Source of the DNA: Rhizophagus irregularis
Lineage: Eukaryota > Glomeromycota > Glomeromycetes > Glomerales > Glomeraceae
Assembly: GCF_026210795.1 (NCBI RefSeq)
Contig: NC_089429.1
Location: 4,030,001-4,094,000 of the forward strand
Reading direction: 5' to 3'
Length of the DNA: 64,000 nt
Below are positions 41,271 to 53,340 of the stretch, piece after piece. Both the position numbers and the translations under genes were made by a program. Below the pieces are notes generated by a model. It had not been told where the DNA came from. It saw only the letters and a list, made by a program, of their open reading frames with translations, and did no database searches. Position 1 is the stretch's first letter. Each line of letters opens with the position of its first letter.

Positions 41271-42353
41271 ATGGAAGAAAATAATTACAAGAGAATAATT
41301 GACAATATCGAAAAGGAGAATAAATATGAATTGAAAGAAGGAATTCTATATAGAGTAAAAGGACAAAACAAATTTAGAGTAATCAGGGATTATGAATACG
41401 AAGGATTGATGTACATGATGCATGATAACGAATTATCAGGACATTTTGGAGTAGAAGCGACATTAGATAGAATAAAAGAAAATTATTGGTGGAAAAATAT
41501 GAAAGAAGATGTAGAAGAATATGTAAAAACGTGTTGGAATTGTCAAATGAGAGGAAAACCAAGAGGAAAGAACGAATTAATGCCGATAAAGATAAATGAA
41601 CCATTCGAGATGATTGGAATAGATATAGTTGGACCATTAAAAGAGACAGAAAAGGGAAATAAGTATATTGTAGTAGCAATGGATTATTTTACAAAATGGC
41701 CTGAGGCCGCACCACTGAAAGAAGCTACAGCGAAAGAGGTAGTAGAATTTATTTGGAGGGACATAATTTGTAGACATGGGTGTCCAAAGAAAATAATTAG
41801 TGATAGAGGGACTCACTTTAACAATAGAATGATGGAAGAATTAGTAGAAAGGTGTGGAATAAACCATAGATTAAGTACACCATATAGGCCACAAACAAAT
41901 GGTTTGGTCGAAAGATTCAATAAAACTTTATGCGAAGGATTAGCCAAATTAGGAGAAGAAAATTGGGATAAACATATACCATCTGTATTATTTGCATATA
42001 GAACAAAGAAGCAATCATCAACAAAGATTAAACCTTTTTATGCGACATACGGAAGGAGAGCAAAACTACCATTGGATAAAGACGAAAATAAAATAACATT
42101 AGCTGACAGAGTAAAAATATTAATTGAAGAGCTACCGGTAATAAGAAGGAAAATAAAAGAAAATGTGAAAGAAGCTCAAGAGAAACAAAAACAACAACAC
42201 GACAAAAGGGGAATTAGAAAACCTAAATTTGAAATAGGAGAAAAAGTATTATTATATGAAGCATGGAGGAGAGAAACAATGGTCGGGAAAATTGCAGAAC
42301 AAATGGAAAGGACCATATTTAATTCACGAAGAATTTGGAAATGGAGCGTATAA
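41271..42353 (+). CDS. Integrase (HHCC plus DD35E core)
   Basis: 360 codons, same phase as the RT frame but separated from it by two TAA stops (41,208 and about 41,256) and 60 bases. Zinc finger H51-x6-H58...C88-x2-C91. Catalytic D118 (G-I-D-I-V-G-P), D178 (S-D-R-G-T-H-F) and E214 (L-V-E-R-F), spacing D-x59-D-x35-E. The last ~30 residues are out of frame with the true C-terminus: a one-base shift near 42,262-42,275 moves the GPY/F module to another phase (42,256-42,498). How integrase is expressed (reinitiation or its own mRNA) is not visible. Confidence 0.85.
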   Translation: MEENNYKRIIDNIEKENKYELKEGILYRVKGQNKFRVIRDYEYEGLMYMMHDNELSGHFGVEATLDRIKENYWWKNMKEDVEEYVKTCWNCQMRGKPRGKNELMPIKINEPFEMIGIDIVGPLKETEKGNKYIVVAMDYFTKWPEAAPLKEATAKEVVEFIWRDIICRHGCPKKIISDRGTHFNNRMMEELVERCGINHRLSTPYRPQTNGLVERFNKTLCEGLAKLGEENWDKHIPSVLFAYRTKKQSSTKIKPFYATYGRRAKLPLDKDENKITLADRVKILIEELPVIRRKIKENVKEAQEKQKQQHDKRGIRKPKFEIGEKVLLYEAWRRETMVGKIAEQMERTIFNSRRIWKWSV

Positions 42354-42498
42354 ACTCAAAGAATTAGACGGAAGAATACTAAAAACACCACAAAATGGAG
42401 AATGGTTAAAGAAATTTTATGATCGAAGGGGATTTACACCAAAAATAGTAATTAAAGGAAAAGAGGTATTCGATAAGACCCGAGTTCGATTTGATTAA
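42256..42498 (+). CDS. Integrase GPY/F C-terminal module, shifted frame
   Basis: Frame with K-W-K-G-P-Y-L-I near residue 16, then G-A-Y-K-L and a W-L-K-K-F-Y end, the GPY/F module that ends many Ty3/retroviral integrases. It lies in a phase different from the integrase core, so the core ORF as written ends in an unrelated tail. With identical LTRs this looks like a very recent mutation, or a sequencing error near 42,262-42,275. Confidence 0.75.
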   Translation: MKHGGEKQWSGKLQNKWKGPYLIHEEFGNGAYKLKELDGRILKTPQNGEWLKKFYDRRGFTPKIVIKGKEVFDKTRVRFD

Positions 42499-42559
42499 AA
42501 TTATTATGGATAAGACACGAGTTCGATTCTATTAAAGTTATTTGTGAGGTCACAAATAG

Positions 42560-42574
42560 CGAAGAGGGGGATAA
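42560..42574 (+). other. Polypurine tract
   Basis: GAAGAGGGGGATAA directly before the 3' LTR, the expected plus-strand primer site. Confidence 0.75.
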
Positions 42575-43672
42575 TGTAAACGGTCAAATATCAAGCACGA
42601 AAAGATGATAAAATTCAACCACCAAATGTAATTATTAAATATTAAGAACGAACAAATTAATCGTGGATTGGCGAAGATGGATAAATAATTAGCCGAAAAG
42701 GATAAACATTTAGGAAGAGTAATGATCTACATGATGTAATATTTATTGAATGATTGACAAGGAACCAATAGGATAAATAGAGTCGATCAATTGCGGCTTA
42801 GCAATCTTTAACAATAAGAACGATAAGAAAGAATAATTATAAGCCACAAAAGATAGATTATAAGCAAAACACATAAAGCGAATTAAAAGAACATATAAAA
42901 TAATGTCAGAAAGATTAAAGAACACAAAATAATGTAAAAGATAATATAAAAAGATAGTATAAAGATGGAACGTAAAAGATAATATATTAAAAAGAACATA
43001 TATAAAAAGATAGCATATTAAAAGATAGCATATTAAAAGATAGCGTATTTAAAATATAGATAGTATATTAGAAAGATAGTTCAAAGATAATATGTAAAAA
43101 GAACATAAAAGATAGTATATAGATAGAATAGAAAGTAGCATAAAAATTGTATATATAGAGAGCGGAATTCAAGGTAATTCCTTAGTTCTCATCCACAGAA
43201 CTCAATAAAAATATAAGTTTTATTTTTTTAATTATTTGTTAGTAAAGTTTAATGTTAATTAAAGGTAATAGGTTCGCCCTAAACTTTAATTAATGTTTGC
43301 TTAATTAATTTTAATTGAATAAATGGAAATTTTAAGGTGAATTAAATATATGTTTTTGAAAAGTAATAATTCGTAGCGAGAGCTATCGAAGTTTGAAATT
43401 AAAGGTAAAAGTGGATATAATTTGGGGAAAATTTAGAGAAGTTAATTTTATTTTATATCGTTCAACGTTTTATATTACTAACGCTATTTATGTCGTGAAC
43501 CAAGAATGTTGTTGTTATATGTTGTTGTATGTTGTTTGTTAATTATATCGTTGACTATTTGCTTGTTCGTTTAATTGTTCGTTCGTTCGTTCATTCGTTC
43601 GTTTGACCATGAGAATGCCCGTTCGATGTGGCAACTCTGTAAATTGATGACAGAGGGAATTGGGGGATCTCA
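42575..43672 (+). repeat. 3' LTR
   Basis: 1,098 bp, same length as and by eye identical to the 5' LTR. It is followed by the CCGG duplication at 43,673-43,676. Confidence 0.9.
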
Positions 43673-45660
43673 CCGGACGATAATTCACTATAATCCCCTG
43701 TTCATGGCGTCGTATTTTATTAATTTTGCCTAATGACCATATATCTGAATCTTCCCAAATAAAAATAACTTGTTTATGGCACGCGTCTGGTATGATATCC
43801 AGTAAAAAGGCCCAATGATTAACTTCGGCAATTTCCATATCATCAATTATTGTCATATTATCTATTCTGGATGTGCACAAATGAGCCACATCACGATACC
43901 ATCTAGCTACCCTTCCTTGTACCGGGAGTAATGCTAAACTACGGTATTGCTTCCATTTCATAAGATGTATACCTCTAATAAATAATTGATCAATATAGAA
44001 TATCGGGTAATGTGGGCTTTGGTTGATCCAGAATATATATTTTGTAAGCTGATACTATTTAAAGAACTTTAATAACGGCTCTTTTCCTCCTGAAACATTC
44101 CAGGTTGTTCTATCAATCGGGTCCGTTGCCATAGATATATCGAGAACTTTAGCTATTACTAATGCATTAAATGAGACGTTTTTCCTAGTTTGAAGTTTTA
44201 TCCAAGGCATTACGTGAAGATCAAAGTCAAAAATCGGATCTGTGATCAGTAATTTAAGCTGCGCGTCTCTGAGTCTGATATGTGTAGATATCGCTGCATG
44301 TGAATCACTATTCATTCTAATCGTTAAGTCCGTTATAGTATTGATACAAAATATTTTCCATGAATGGTCCAATCCGAGACACCCCTCATGAAATATCAGT
44401 GACAAAGGTGTGTTCTTAGGTAATTTCATCCAGTTTTTAACCAACTTCATTACTGGAGCGAATACGTGATTCCAATCTTGCTCTGTCAATGTCATGATTT
44501 GAGCTATATATATTAGTCTAGGTATTAATACTCTATTGATTAGGTAAATACATTGACCAGCTGGAACGAACTTCCTACGGACTGTGTCGCAAAAATTTTT
44601 AATTGTCGCGGATAGGCGTTGCATCCATCTTCTCCTATTCGGCTTGTTGGAGAACCAGACCCCAAGATACATTATTTCGTCGTCTGTGGCTTGAACTATG
44701 GGACGATCCCGACTTAATTCAATAGTTTGTTCTTGTCGTTCTACTGTCGGGTTGATGATTATCATTTCCGACTTCTTAGTGTTGATGTCAATATCATTAA
44801 TCGAATAAAATTCGTTTGCTATATCTACTATCTTTTGCATCCTAAACTTTGAGGACTCTAGAAATACCGTATCATCTATATATGCACATACGGGAACCTG
44901 AAGCCTGTATTGCGTCCATGTTTTAGGATCATTAATATCATTCGGCCAGTTAACTTTCATTTCATAGCCGCTATCTTTAGTTTGTTGTATTCTTACTAAA
45001 AGCAGATCATAGAAAATTCGCCATAGTAGTGGAGAGAGTGCATCGCTCTGATCAATTCCGTCTTTTCTGGTGAACCCATCACTTAAACCATATGCAGTGG
45101 CTACTCTAAGGGATCTGTGTTTGAAAAGGGCTATAATCCATTCGACCAACAATGCTGGAATGTCTATACGAAGCATGGCTCGTTTTAAAACATCTAACCC
45201 AACTGAATCAAATGCCTTTTTCATGTCCTGTGTGAGGACCCATAGTTCCTTTTTATTTTCCCTAGCGTCTTCAATAAAATTGTTGACTAGGTGTATTGGT
45301 TCGTTTGTGCATTCTCCTGGTAATCTGCAACAATTGTAGCCCTGAAGTACATTATATCATTTCAATACAGAGCTCAACCTGTTCGTGATCATCTTTGTAA
45401 AGGTTTTTCAAAAACAATCTAACAATGCAATAGGTCGAGTATTCAGAATGTCGTATTCAAAGTTGATGGGCTTAGGTATGGGGAGAATGACCGATGTTTT
45501 CCATGCCATGGGTACAAGTCCAGTTTGTAACGTCAAGTTTCCGAATTTGACCAAGAGGAGGACTAATTCCTCAGGTAATTGTGTAATAATTTTATAATTA
45601 ATACCAGACAACCCTGCAGCCGACTTTTTATTTAATTCTCTAACTGTCTTGTTTAGTGAT
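43673..45660 (-). pseudogene. LINE reverse transcriptase
   Basis: Minus strand. Contains L-P-G-E-C...W-V-L-T-Q-D-M-K-K-A-F-D-S (motif A, near 45,225), G-x-D-Q-S-D-A-L-S-P-L-L-W (motif B) and A-Y-I-D-D-T-V-F (catalytic YxDD, near 44,880), followed by thumb-like and linker regions. In-frame stops lie at about 45,408 and 45,351, and TAG at 44,057-44,055 in the linker, so it is inactive. The frame continues to 43,673, where the LTR element interrupts it, and resumes at 32,316 on the same strand. Confidence 0.85.
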
Positions 45661-46606
45661 CTTCTCTATTGTAGATTCCATCGCCTCTTTGAATTTACCT
45701 GCGGGTTCGTAAATTTGTTGCCAAAGTGGTGTCATTATTTCCAGTGGTGTGTTTCTTTTTCTAAACATTCTCGCGAAATTATTGTCCACTGCTTTCTTAA
45801 CTTCACCCAGTTCTGTAGCCAGTCTCTTAGTCGAAATTCCTGGTTCCTCATTCACTAGTACCTTATCTATTATTATATTAGTGTGAGTGTTTCTATCTAA
45901 TAAGTTTGACAGCCATGTTGTTTGATCTTCTCGTGTAATTTCTACTCGTTTGTCTATTTTGTCTTTAATGGACTTCGTTTCTGCTGATTTATATTTTTTG
46001 TAATCTGCTCTTAAGCGATAATTCACTTTTGTTTTAAGAGTGTCAAACCATTCTTCTGAAAATATGTCATGTGTGTCTATGTTACATTTGTTATTGTCAT
46101 CGGTTGATGTAATATAGTCTTGATTATATTTGGCAATTTTAATTATCCATCTTGATTTTGCGTCCTTATTTGTGAGCATTCGTTAGCTGTCATAATAATA
46201 GTTATGTAATAATTGCAGCAATTTATTTGTATGTCATTCCGGTCTCGATTTCTTTTTATTAAACCGTTTAAAGGTATTATGGAGCCTGAGAACTTTCCTA
46301 GGGAGTTCTATATCCGCTGCATTTATTATGATGCCGTTGAGTTTTTCCCAATACCTATCTATATTTTCCTGGGAATACTCCGTTAGATTGGCACTATCTT
46401 CGAGAAAATCTTGATCAAGATTATTTAGTTGGTTTTTTATATTAAGCCAGAAGTTATCCCACGTTTCCGTTTCGATGTTATCACAATTATATATGACTCT
46501 GGTGTAGGCAATATCAGTGGGTAATTTATCATATACCGTATTTTTCCTGTTATTCCGTATGAGGGCTGAGGTGTCCATGGTTAATGTAATAATATCGTGG
46601 TCACTG
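45640..46606 (-). pseudogene. LINE segment between endonuclease and RT
   Basis: Minus strand. Starts with S-D-H-D-I-I, the histidine-containing last motif of the endonuclease, directly at the MITE junction (46,606). It continues as a charged helical linker with two in-frame stops (near 46,235 and 46,185), and a frame change lies between 45,640 and 45,611. Confidence 0.75.
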
Positions 46607-47043
46607 TAAGGTTGCCTGCCGAAACTAAAAAGGAAATTCCGAAAGGTTTCGGCCAATCAAATCAAATGCCGAAAATGCCGAAATTAGGCCGAAACTCGGT
46701 CTTAATTTTGGCCAAAATTAAAATTCAGCCGAAATTATGATATTGTGTCACGTGACATTACACAAATTTCCAAAAAAAGGAAATTTTGTTTCCCAGTAAA
46801 ATCGGAGAAATGTGTCACACAAATGTTACACAAATTTCCATAAAAGGAAATTTACGTGTCGATCATTATTCCGGCCAGAATTATAGTATTAATGTTGGCC
46901 AATAATTTCAGACAAATTTCGGCCTTTCGGTAAAGTTTCGGCATTGTATAATTTCGGCAAATTTACTTTTAATTGCCTAAACTTTCGGTTTTAAAAAAGT
47001 TTCGGCCTTGGTCTAAACTACTTGATTTCGGCAAGCAACCTCA
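46607..47043. mobile_element. 437 bp TAAGGTTGCC MITE inside the LINE
   Basis: Begins TAAGGTTGCCTGCCG and ends GGCAAGCAACCTCA, flanked by the perfect 8 bp duplication GGTCACTG (46,599-46,606 and 47,044-47,051). It has the same termini as the 233-244 bp family but a different, GCCGAAA-rich interior, so it is a separate subfamily. It splits the S-D-H motif of the LINE endonuclease. Confidence 0.85.
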
Positions 47044-47812
47044 GGTCACTGCTTATGATGAATGTTGAAGGAGTAATTGAAAAATTTAACAGTTTATTAC
47101 TGTGGGTTTCTGATACCCAAATTTGGTTTATTCTCGTGCTAACACTTTCTTTGTGACAAGTGTTCCCTAGTTCCTCTTTATTAATTTTCCTATATAAATT
47201 TATAAGACCTAGTGTCTCAAGATTGTTAAAAAATTTGGGTCTTGAGATATGTTGTGGTGGAGTTCGATCTATATGACCGTTTGTAATTAAATTAAAGTCT
47301 TTCATTAATATGTGTACTATATTATTTGATTTTTTTCTTATAATTTCATCACACATTTCTTTTTTAAGTTGTTTAAGGGTATCGTGAAGGATTGTTGGCT
47401 TTTTTTGTGGTGCCGCGTAAACAATCCAGATACAGAACATAACATTTCTAAATAAAAGGTATACCGAGAGTAGATATGGTGAATGGATTTTATGTCCTTG
47501 ATAATGTTTGTTCCATTTCCTTGAACATATTAACGTGACTCCTGATCCCTTATTTTTGTCGTGTTGTTTACTTGACCAATAAATATGAAACTGTTCTTTA
47601 AAACTATCAGGCATTTTAAAAAAACCGTTCCTCTGGTCTAAATTGGTTTCGTTTAAAGCCATAATGTTTACTTGGTTTTCCTGCATCCAATTTAATATTT
47701 TATATAGTTTTGTATTGTCCCCTGCCAATCCATTAATGTTGTGGGTTCCAATATGAAGCGTAAGGTATAACGCGTCTAAGTCTATTCGTTGTTGTTCCTC
47801 ATATCCAATACG
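47044..47812 (-). pseudogene. LINE AP-endonuclease domain
   Basis: Minus strand frame open from 47,812 (after TAA 47,815-47,813). It has the start motif G-T-H-N-I-N-G-L upstream of the ATG at 47,728, then L-N-E-T-N (catalytic Glu), Y-A-A-P-Q (Tyr), K-D-F-N (normally G-D-F-N) and S-T-R-I-N-Q-I-W-V-S (normally R-I-D). The final S-D-H is cut by the MITE. The D-to-N change in the R-I-D motif suggests loss of activity. There is no ORF1 upstream in the window. Confidence 0.8.
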
Positions 47813-48461
47813 TTAACTAAGTAAAAAACTATCAATATTTTCTAAACTAACTTTGTTATTGTTATTGTTATTGTTATTCTGTACTCTAATGTTCGACACA
47901 ATTGTAGCATTGTATAAAATTTTATATTAATGTTGTCCATTCTATTAGATCTATTCGTTCCAGCCAAATAGACCTCTAAAATATAAATTTATAAGATTTT
48001 GTAATTTATTAATTTTTTAATGTATTAGTTTTCAATTTTTAGTTATTATTAAACTATATAATAAATAATATCTAATTTTGTTTTTATTAATAAGTATATT
48101 TTACAAAATTCTGCATGTTATGTTATAATTAAGATCAATCTTTTTAAATTTAACCAATTAATTTAAAAATTTTCTTATTCACGTAAAATATCTATAATTT
48201 GACGCAATATCAAGCTAAATGCAGTATTTTTTTAGTATCATTTTAGAGTAGTGGAGAAATAACTAGAATTAGAATGTTTTGTATTAAAGGTTCCTCATGA
48301 ATATAAATTTTTATTTTTAGTAGTTAAATTAATAAATTACGCAAATAATTTTCAGTTTATTTTTCATCAAAATATATCATGTTTTTATGTTATTCCATTA
48401 ATTTGTAGTAGGCACCAAGTTAAATATTTTATTATTCCCAATGAAAGAAGTTGCACATTAT
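47813..48461. other. AT-rich, nothing recognised
   Basis: A short TTATTG run (47,852-47,880), otherwise featureless AT-rich sequence upstream of the LINE remnant. Confidence 0.45.
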
Positions 48462-48705
48462 TAAGGTTGCTTGCCGAAACCTAGGGGTTTAGGCAAGATG
48501 GCGTTTCGCCGAAAAGCGAAATTCTGCCAAAACTATATTAAAGTTATATTAAAAAACTGGCGAAACTTTGGAGAATGGCAAAACTGCCAAAACTTATTAT
48601 AAATGCCGAAACTGCCAAAACTCTGCCGAAACTATAATAAATCTATAGTAAAATTTTGACGAAACTAATCGTAGGATTTTGAAGAGGTTTAGACAAGCAA
48701 CCTTA
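48462..48705. mobile_element. TAAGGTTGCTTG MITE, copy C
   Basis: 244 bp, inverted relative to copies A and B, flanked by the perfect 8 bp duplication CACATTAT (48,454-48,461 and 48,706-48,713). Confidence 0.9.
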
Positions 48706-48713
48706 CACATTAT

Positions 48714-51345
48714 TATTGAAGATCAACCGTATGACCGAAAAAATTATGTAATCTTTATAAATATTTATAATAAAAAGAATTCTATTTAAATCAAATCTAG
48801 AGTCTGGATCCGTTCATCCACTCCAAGTTTTGTACTCCAAAGTCACGTGAATGGCTGCGTAGATAGTATATACTTTAATGTTTGATGCTTATCCATTTTT
48901 TTACGCATAACGGAACTCCTTTTTGGTTCCGCCAAAATTTTTGCCTACAATAGGTAACAGATGCGATGAAAATATGAATGACCAGTCCATTATGAAGGAA
49001 GAAATAGTGTTTAGTTCGGGTTGACAACATAGACAAAAATATTACATGATCTATTTTCAGCCAATCCTTTGGCCAAATTCAATTAACGTTAACGACTTCA
49101 AGTTATTCAGTGGGACTGCCTGTGGAATATTTATGCATTTCCATTTCTGATTAATGCGAAACTGCCTTTACTAATGACGTTCATCATATTTTACAAGATT
49201 AGACAAAAATAATATTCGTACATGAATATTGTGGAATTGATAGGATTCACAAAAGTTTTTCTTATTTGTAACGGTTACCAGTAATTGTACTATTTCCATG
49301 GAAGTGCATAAGTACTTACCCATATGGCTTTAGCCTGAACTCAACCACATTTTTTTATTTATTCGTGAGACTTGTAACTTCTACAAAAGTAGATTAAAAA
49401 ATGAAATACATGTAAAAAACTGTCTTAGGGCGCACTTATGGTAGCTTCGCTAGTTCTCAATAGTGTAACAAGATGTAACGATTGATCCCATTTTGTTGGA
49501 AAAAATATACAATCTCGAACTTTCCAAGTGTAAACGTACATGTTTATGCAGAGAAAACTAGTTGACATATGTTATATAACAAAAGTATCATACTAATTAT
49601 GGACTTACTATATAAGCGATATTATGTGCTGCACTTACAATAGTTTCACTACGTAGTTCCATATCCTCTATCTGAGCTATGTTCATTGCCATAGATAAAA
49701 AATTCTACGAGTTTTTACTTTGTATCCCGCTTAGACATGCTGTTGTTTTGTTTATTTTACTGAAGAAATTCGCTAAAGGGCACCAAAGCCAAATAGACAA
49801 AACAATTATAATGGAAAAAACATGCACGAAAAGCTTTCGAGTTATTGATGGCAACTGATCCATACTGTTATGGGATGAAAACTTTTAATTATATCGCAAG
49901 TATATCTACTGTCTTACATGATAACAACTCTGATTAAGGGTACTGAATTTCGTTACCGTTTTTCTGAACAAAGAAATAAAAACAACATTACCACATGATT
50001 TCTAAACACTCATGGGACTTCTAATATGTAAAAAATATGCTCATTGTTATCTGACAAACTATTTTAACTACATATTGTCCGCTGTGATGAATGTGATCTG
50101 TGTTTTATGAGTTACTACTGCGAGTTGAATATTAGTGGACAACTGTTACTTACTGCGAAAACACATGATACTCTACACTGACCGTCTTGCCCTATTCTCT
50201 GGGAAAATTATCACATTAGATGTTTCATGACCAACGATGTAACTACTCAAGTATACTACACCTTAGAACTGACTCATCTATTCTATATAGATTTGTATGA
50301 AATAATATTAGTGCTAAATTTGTGTAGCGAATCCTTTCAGATTTTCATTTTGTTACACAACCCCCTACTTTCACAAGGTCTATTTATGGACTAGTTTTCT
50401 CCTAGGACTACTGTAACTATGTACTGTTGTTATGTTTCCAAACATTCCCGAGAACATATCCTTAAAACCTGTTTCTTTGGAAAACGATTATTTATTCCAA
50501 CAGTGCAGAATTTGTTTTTTGTAACGATACAGAACACATTTGTTGTAATTTGTTAGTAACAGTGGGCTATGTATTTTTGTAATGATGAAATATATCATTG
50601 AAATCTGTTGGTAACGATAATGTTCTGTTTGTGGCAGTAATCTTCTGGTAACTACGGTATATATTTGGACGATGCCCCCTGTATAAATTTCTTCATTACG
50701 CTTACCTCTTTAACTCTTTATTTTCATGGAATGGACCAAAGGCTTCTTTGTTCCTCACTCTTTAGCGCCTTATAGGGAAAATCATGGAAGTCATTGCCTG
50801 TTACTAGTTCGTATGTATTTTTTTTGTCGATGACGTATCGTTACTGTATATTGTTGTGATCTGTTAGCTGAAGAGCATTTCCTTTAGAAATGAACAATAG
50901 TTACAAGTTCGTATATATTTTTGAATGGCTGAGTATATTTGGTCTGTATATATTTTTGTAACGATGAAGTATATATGGTGGTGATCAGTCAGAGACTGCT
51001 CAAAAAGCAAAATTATTTGGAATGACGAATGTGAAAAAATGGCTATATTAGACGGTTTTTGCCTTTTTCTTTTTCCAAAAAATTATGCTCACCACTGTAT
51101 ATTGTATTGCTGCAGTCTGTTGGTAACGATAGTATATATTTGTTACGAGTTCGTATATATTTTTTGTTTGGTAATGATAATGAACGTATATGTTTATTAC
51201 AAGTTTGTTACATTTTTGTAACGATGAACGTATTTGTTATAGATACTATTGATAACAGTAACGTATATTTTATTTTTTGAACAATGAGGTATGCATTTTG
51301 CTACATCACCCATTGGGTGTCCAATAACATAACAATAATGTACTG
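48714..51345. other. Non-coding region with degenerate TTTGTAACGATGA repeats
   Basis: No gene supported. From about 50,510 to 51,290 a loose repeat built on TTTTGTAACGATGAAGTATA and TGGTAACGATA recurs many times at irregular spacing. It continues after the inserted element (53,810-54,060). Confidence 0.45.
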
Positions 51346-51689
51346 AATATCATCAGGAAGTCACGGGAAAAATGTTCATCAAATGTACATCGGTCACTTG
51401 ATGTACATCATAAAGAAACGCTAAACATCGGACCCTGCAATGTACTACCAATGTCACAATATTCGATGTGCATCACCTAATTTTAATGTCCATTAACGAT
51501 GTACATTATTTAAAGATAATAAACATCATATTAAATTTATAATATTATTGAATTTATTTTATTAAATACACTATAACAATAATATTAGCTAAATTTTTCT
51601 ATTATTAAAAGTAACAACTGTTAAAGAAAATGAAAAAAAGACAGTAGGCTTCGCAACGAAACTTACAATCTTTATATTAATTAACTAAA

Positions 51690-53340
51690 TACTCCGGGAC
51701 CTACAAAAAAAGGTTTGAAGTTCAGTTATTCTTCGAAACTTGTCCAAGAAGTACAACCTAACAATAAAAAGATAAAAAAAGTATTAATAAAAAAATTAAT
51801 TTAAAAAAAAATTTTAAAAAAAGTTTCGAAGTAAAACTTCAAAACTTACTAATCCGTTCTGTTAAGATTTGTATATACTTACAAATCTTGATCTTCTTGT
51901 TTTATTCTTCGGAAATTCACCCGAGACCTAAAAAAAAGAAAAAGAACGGTTAGTAACCGTTCCATAATATTTAAAAAAAACAATAAACAAACCATGATTC
52001 GTACTCACGAATCTTGGTTCCACTTTATCCGAAGATTGGAGGCCCACCCGAAACCTAAAAAATAAAACAAAAAGAACGGTTAGAACCGTTCATAGTATTA
52101 AAAAAAAATAAATCTAAGGTTCGTAATATAATACTTACGAACCTTAGTTCTCCTTTTTCTGATCTTCGGAAATCCACCTGATCCTCTAAAAAAAAGAAAG
52201 AAAGAACGGTTAATAAACCGTTCGTAATATTAAAAAAATCCTAAACTAAGTTCGTAGTAAAATACTTACTAACCTCAGTTTATTATTTTCCGTTCTTCGA
52301 AAGACCACCAGATCCTATAAAAAAAAATAAAAGAAAAGAACGGTTAGTAACCGTTCGTAATATTAAAAAAAATAAAAAAAAACCCCAAAAGATTCGTACT
52401 AGTACCAACGAATCTTTAGGTTTTTCCATTCTTCTGAGACACTGAACCTATAAAAATAAAAAAAGGAACGGTTAGTAAACCGTTCCATAATAATAAAAAA
52501 ATAAATAAAAATCAAGATTCTTACGAATCTTGGTTCCCCGTTCGTCAGAAGCCCACCAAACCTATAAAAGAAAAAAAGGAACGGTTAGTAAACCGTTCCA
52601 TAAAATAAAAAAAATACCAAGATTCTTACGAATCTTGGTTTCCGTTCGTCGGAAGCTCACCGAACCTATGAAAAAAAAGAAAGGAACGGTTAGTAAACCG
52701 TTCCATAAAATTAAAAATAAAAAAAAGATTCGTACTTAGTACCGTTACGAATCTTTGGTCTTCCGTTCTTCGGAACTCGGAAGCCCACCCGAACCTAAAC
52801 AAAAAAAAAGAATGGTTATTAGTAACCGTTCGTAATAATAAATAATAAAAAATAAAAATAAAAAACCAAGATTCGTACGTACTTACGAATCTTGGTTTCT
52901 CCTTTTCCGAAAATTGGAAGTCCATCCGAAATCTAAAAAGAAAAGAACGGTTATTAGTAACTGTTTCAAAATAATAAAAAAAAAACAAATAAAACCAAGA
53001 TTCTTACGATCTTTGTTCAAGTCCCCATCCTCCAATCCCCCCTTCCCAGTTTTTTACCTCAAAGTCCAGTTTCGTATTCAAGCCGGCGTCCTCGTTCTAC
53101 AAAAAAAAAATAATGAAAGAAACGTTAGTAGTTCGTTTCTTAAAATAAAATAACAAAAATCTCCCCTCCTTTCCCATTTCTCACTACCTAAAGTCCGGTT
53201 TCGTAGTATTCAAGCCGGCGTCCTCCTAGTGCGCGTCCTACAAAAAAATAACAATAAGAAATGTTAAGTTGTTTCTTAAATTAAAAAAAAAGAAAATTAA
53301 AAAAAAATAAATTAAAAAAAATATGTAAGTTTCGAAATGA
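51690..53340 (-). other. Micro-exon/intron array 3
   Basis: On the minus strand, about eleven units. GAACGGTTAGTAACCGTTC-type palindromes (plus strand) recur near 51,945, 52,073, 52,205, 52,339, 52,465, 52,578, 52,684, 52,811 and 52,947. Read on the minus strand each is GGTTACTAACC, a TACTAAC branch point inside a perfect palindrome, followed by a T-rich tract and TTTTTAG. Exons are ~45 bp, with a common core (CTTCGGA...CCAAGATTC), then GTAAG or GTGAG. The splice donor lies inside CCAAGATTC-GTAAGAATCTTGG. It has the same architecture as arrays 1 and 2 but a different sequence. Confidence 0.65.

Larger units (their letters stand above)
32317..43672 (+). mobile_element. Complete Ty3-type LTR retrotransposon with kinase-like domain
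   Basis: 11,356 bp, two 1,098 bp LTRs (TGTAAACGG...GATCTCA) and a 4 bp duplication CCGG (32,313-32,316 and 43,673-43,676). The order is gag, protease, RT, RNase H, kinase-like domain, integrase, GPY/F module, which is the Ty3 order with one addition. The two LTRs read as identical by eye, so insertion was recent. It sits inside the LINE in the opposite orientation. The sense strand is strikingly A- and purine-rich. Confidence 0.9.
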
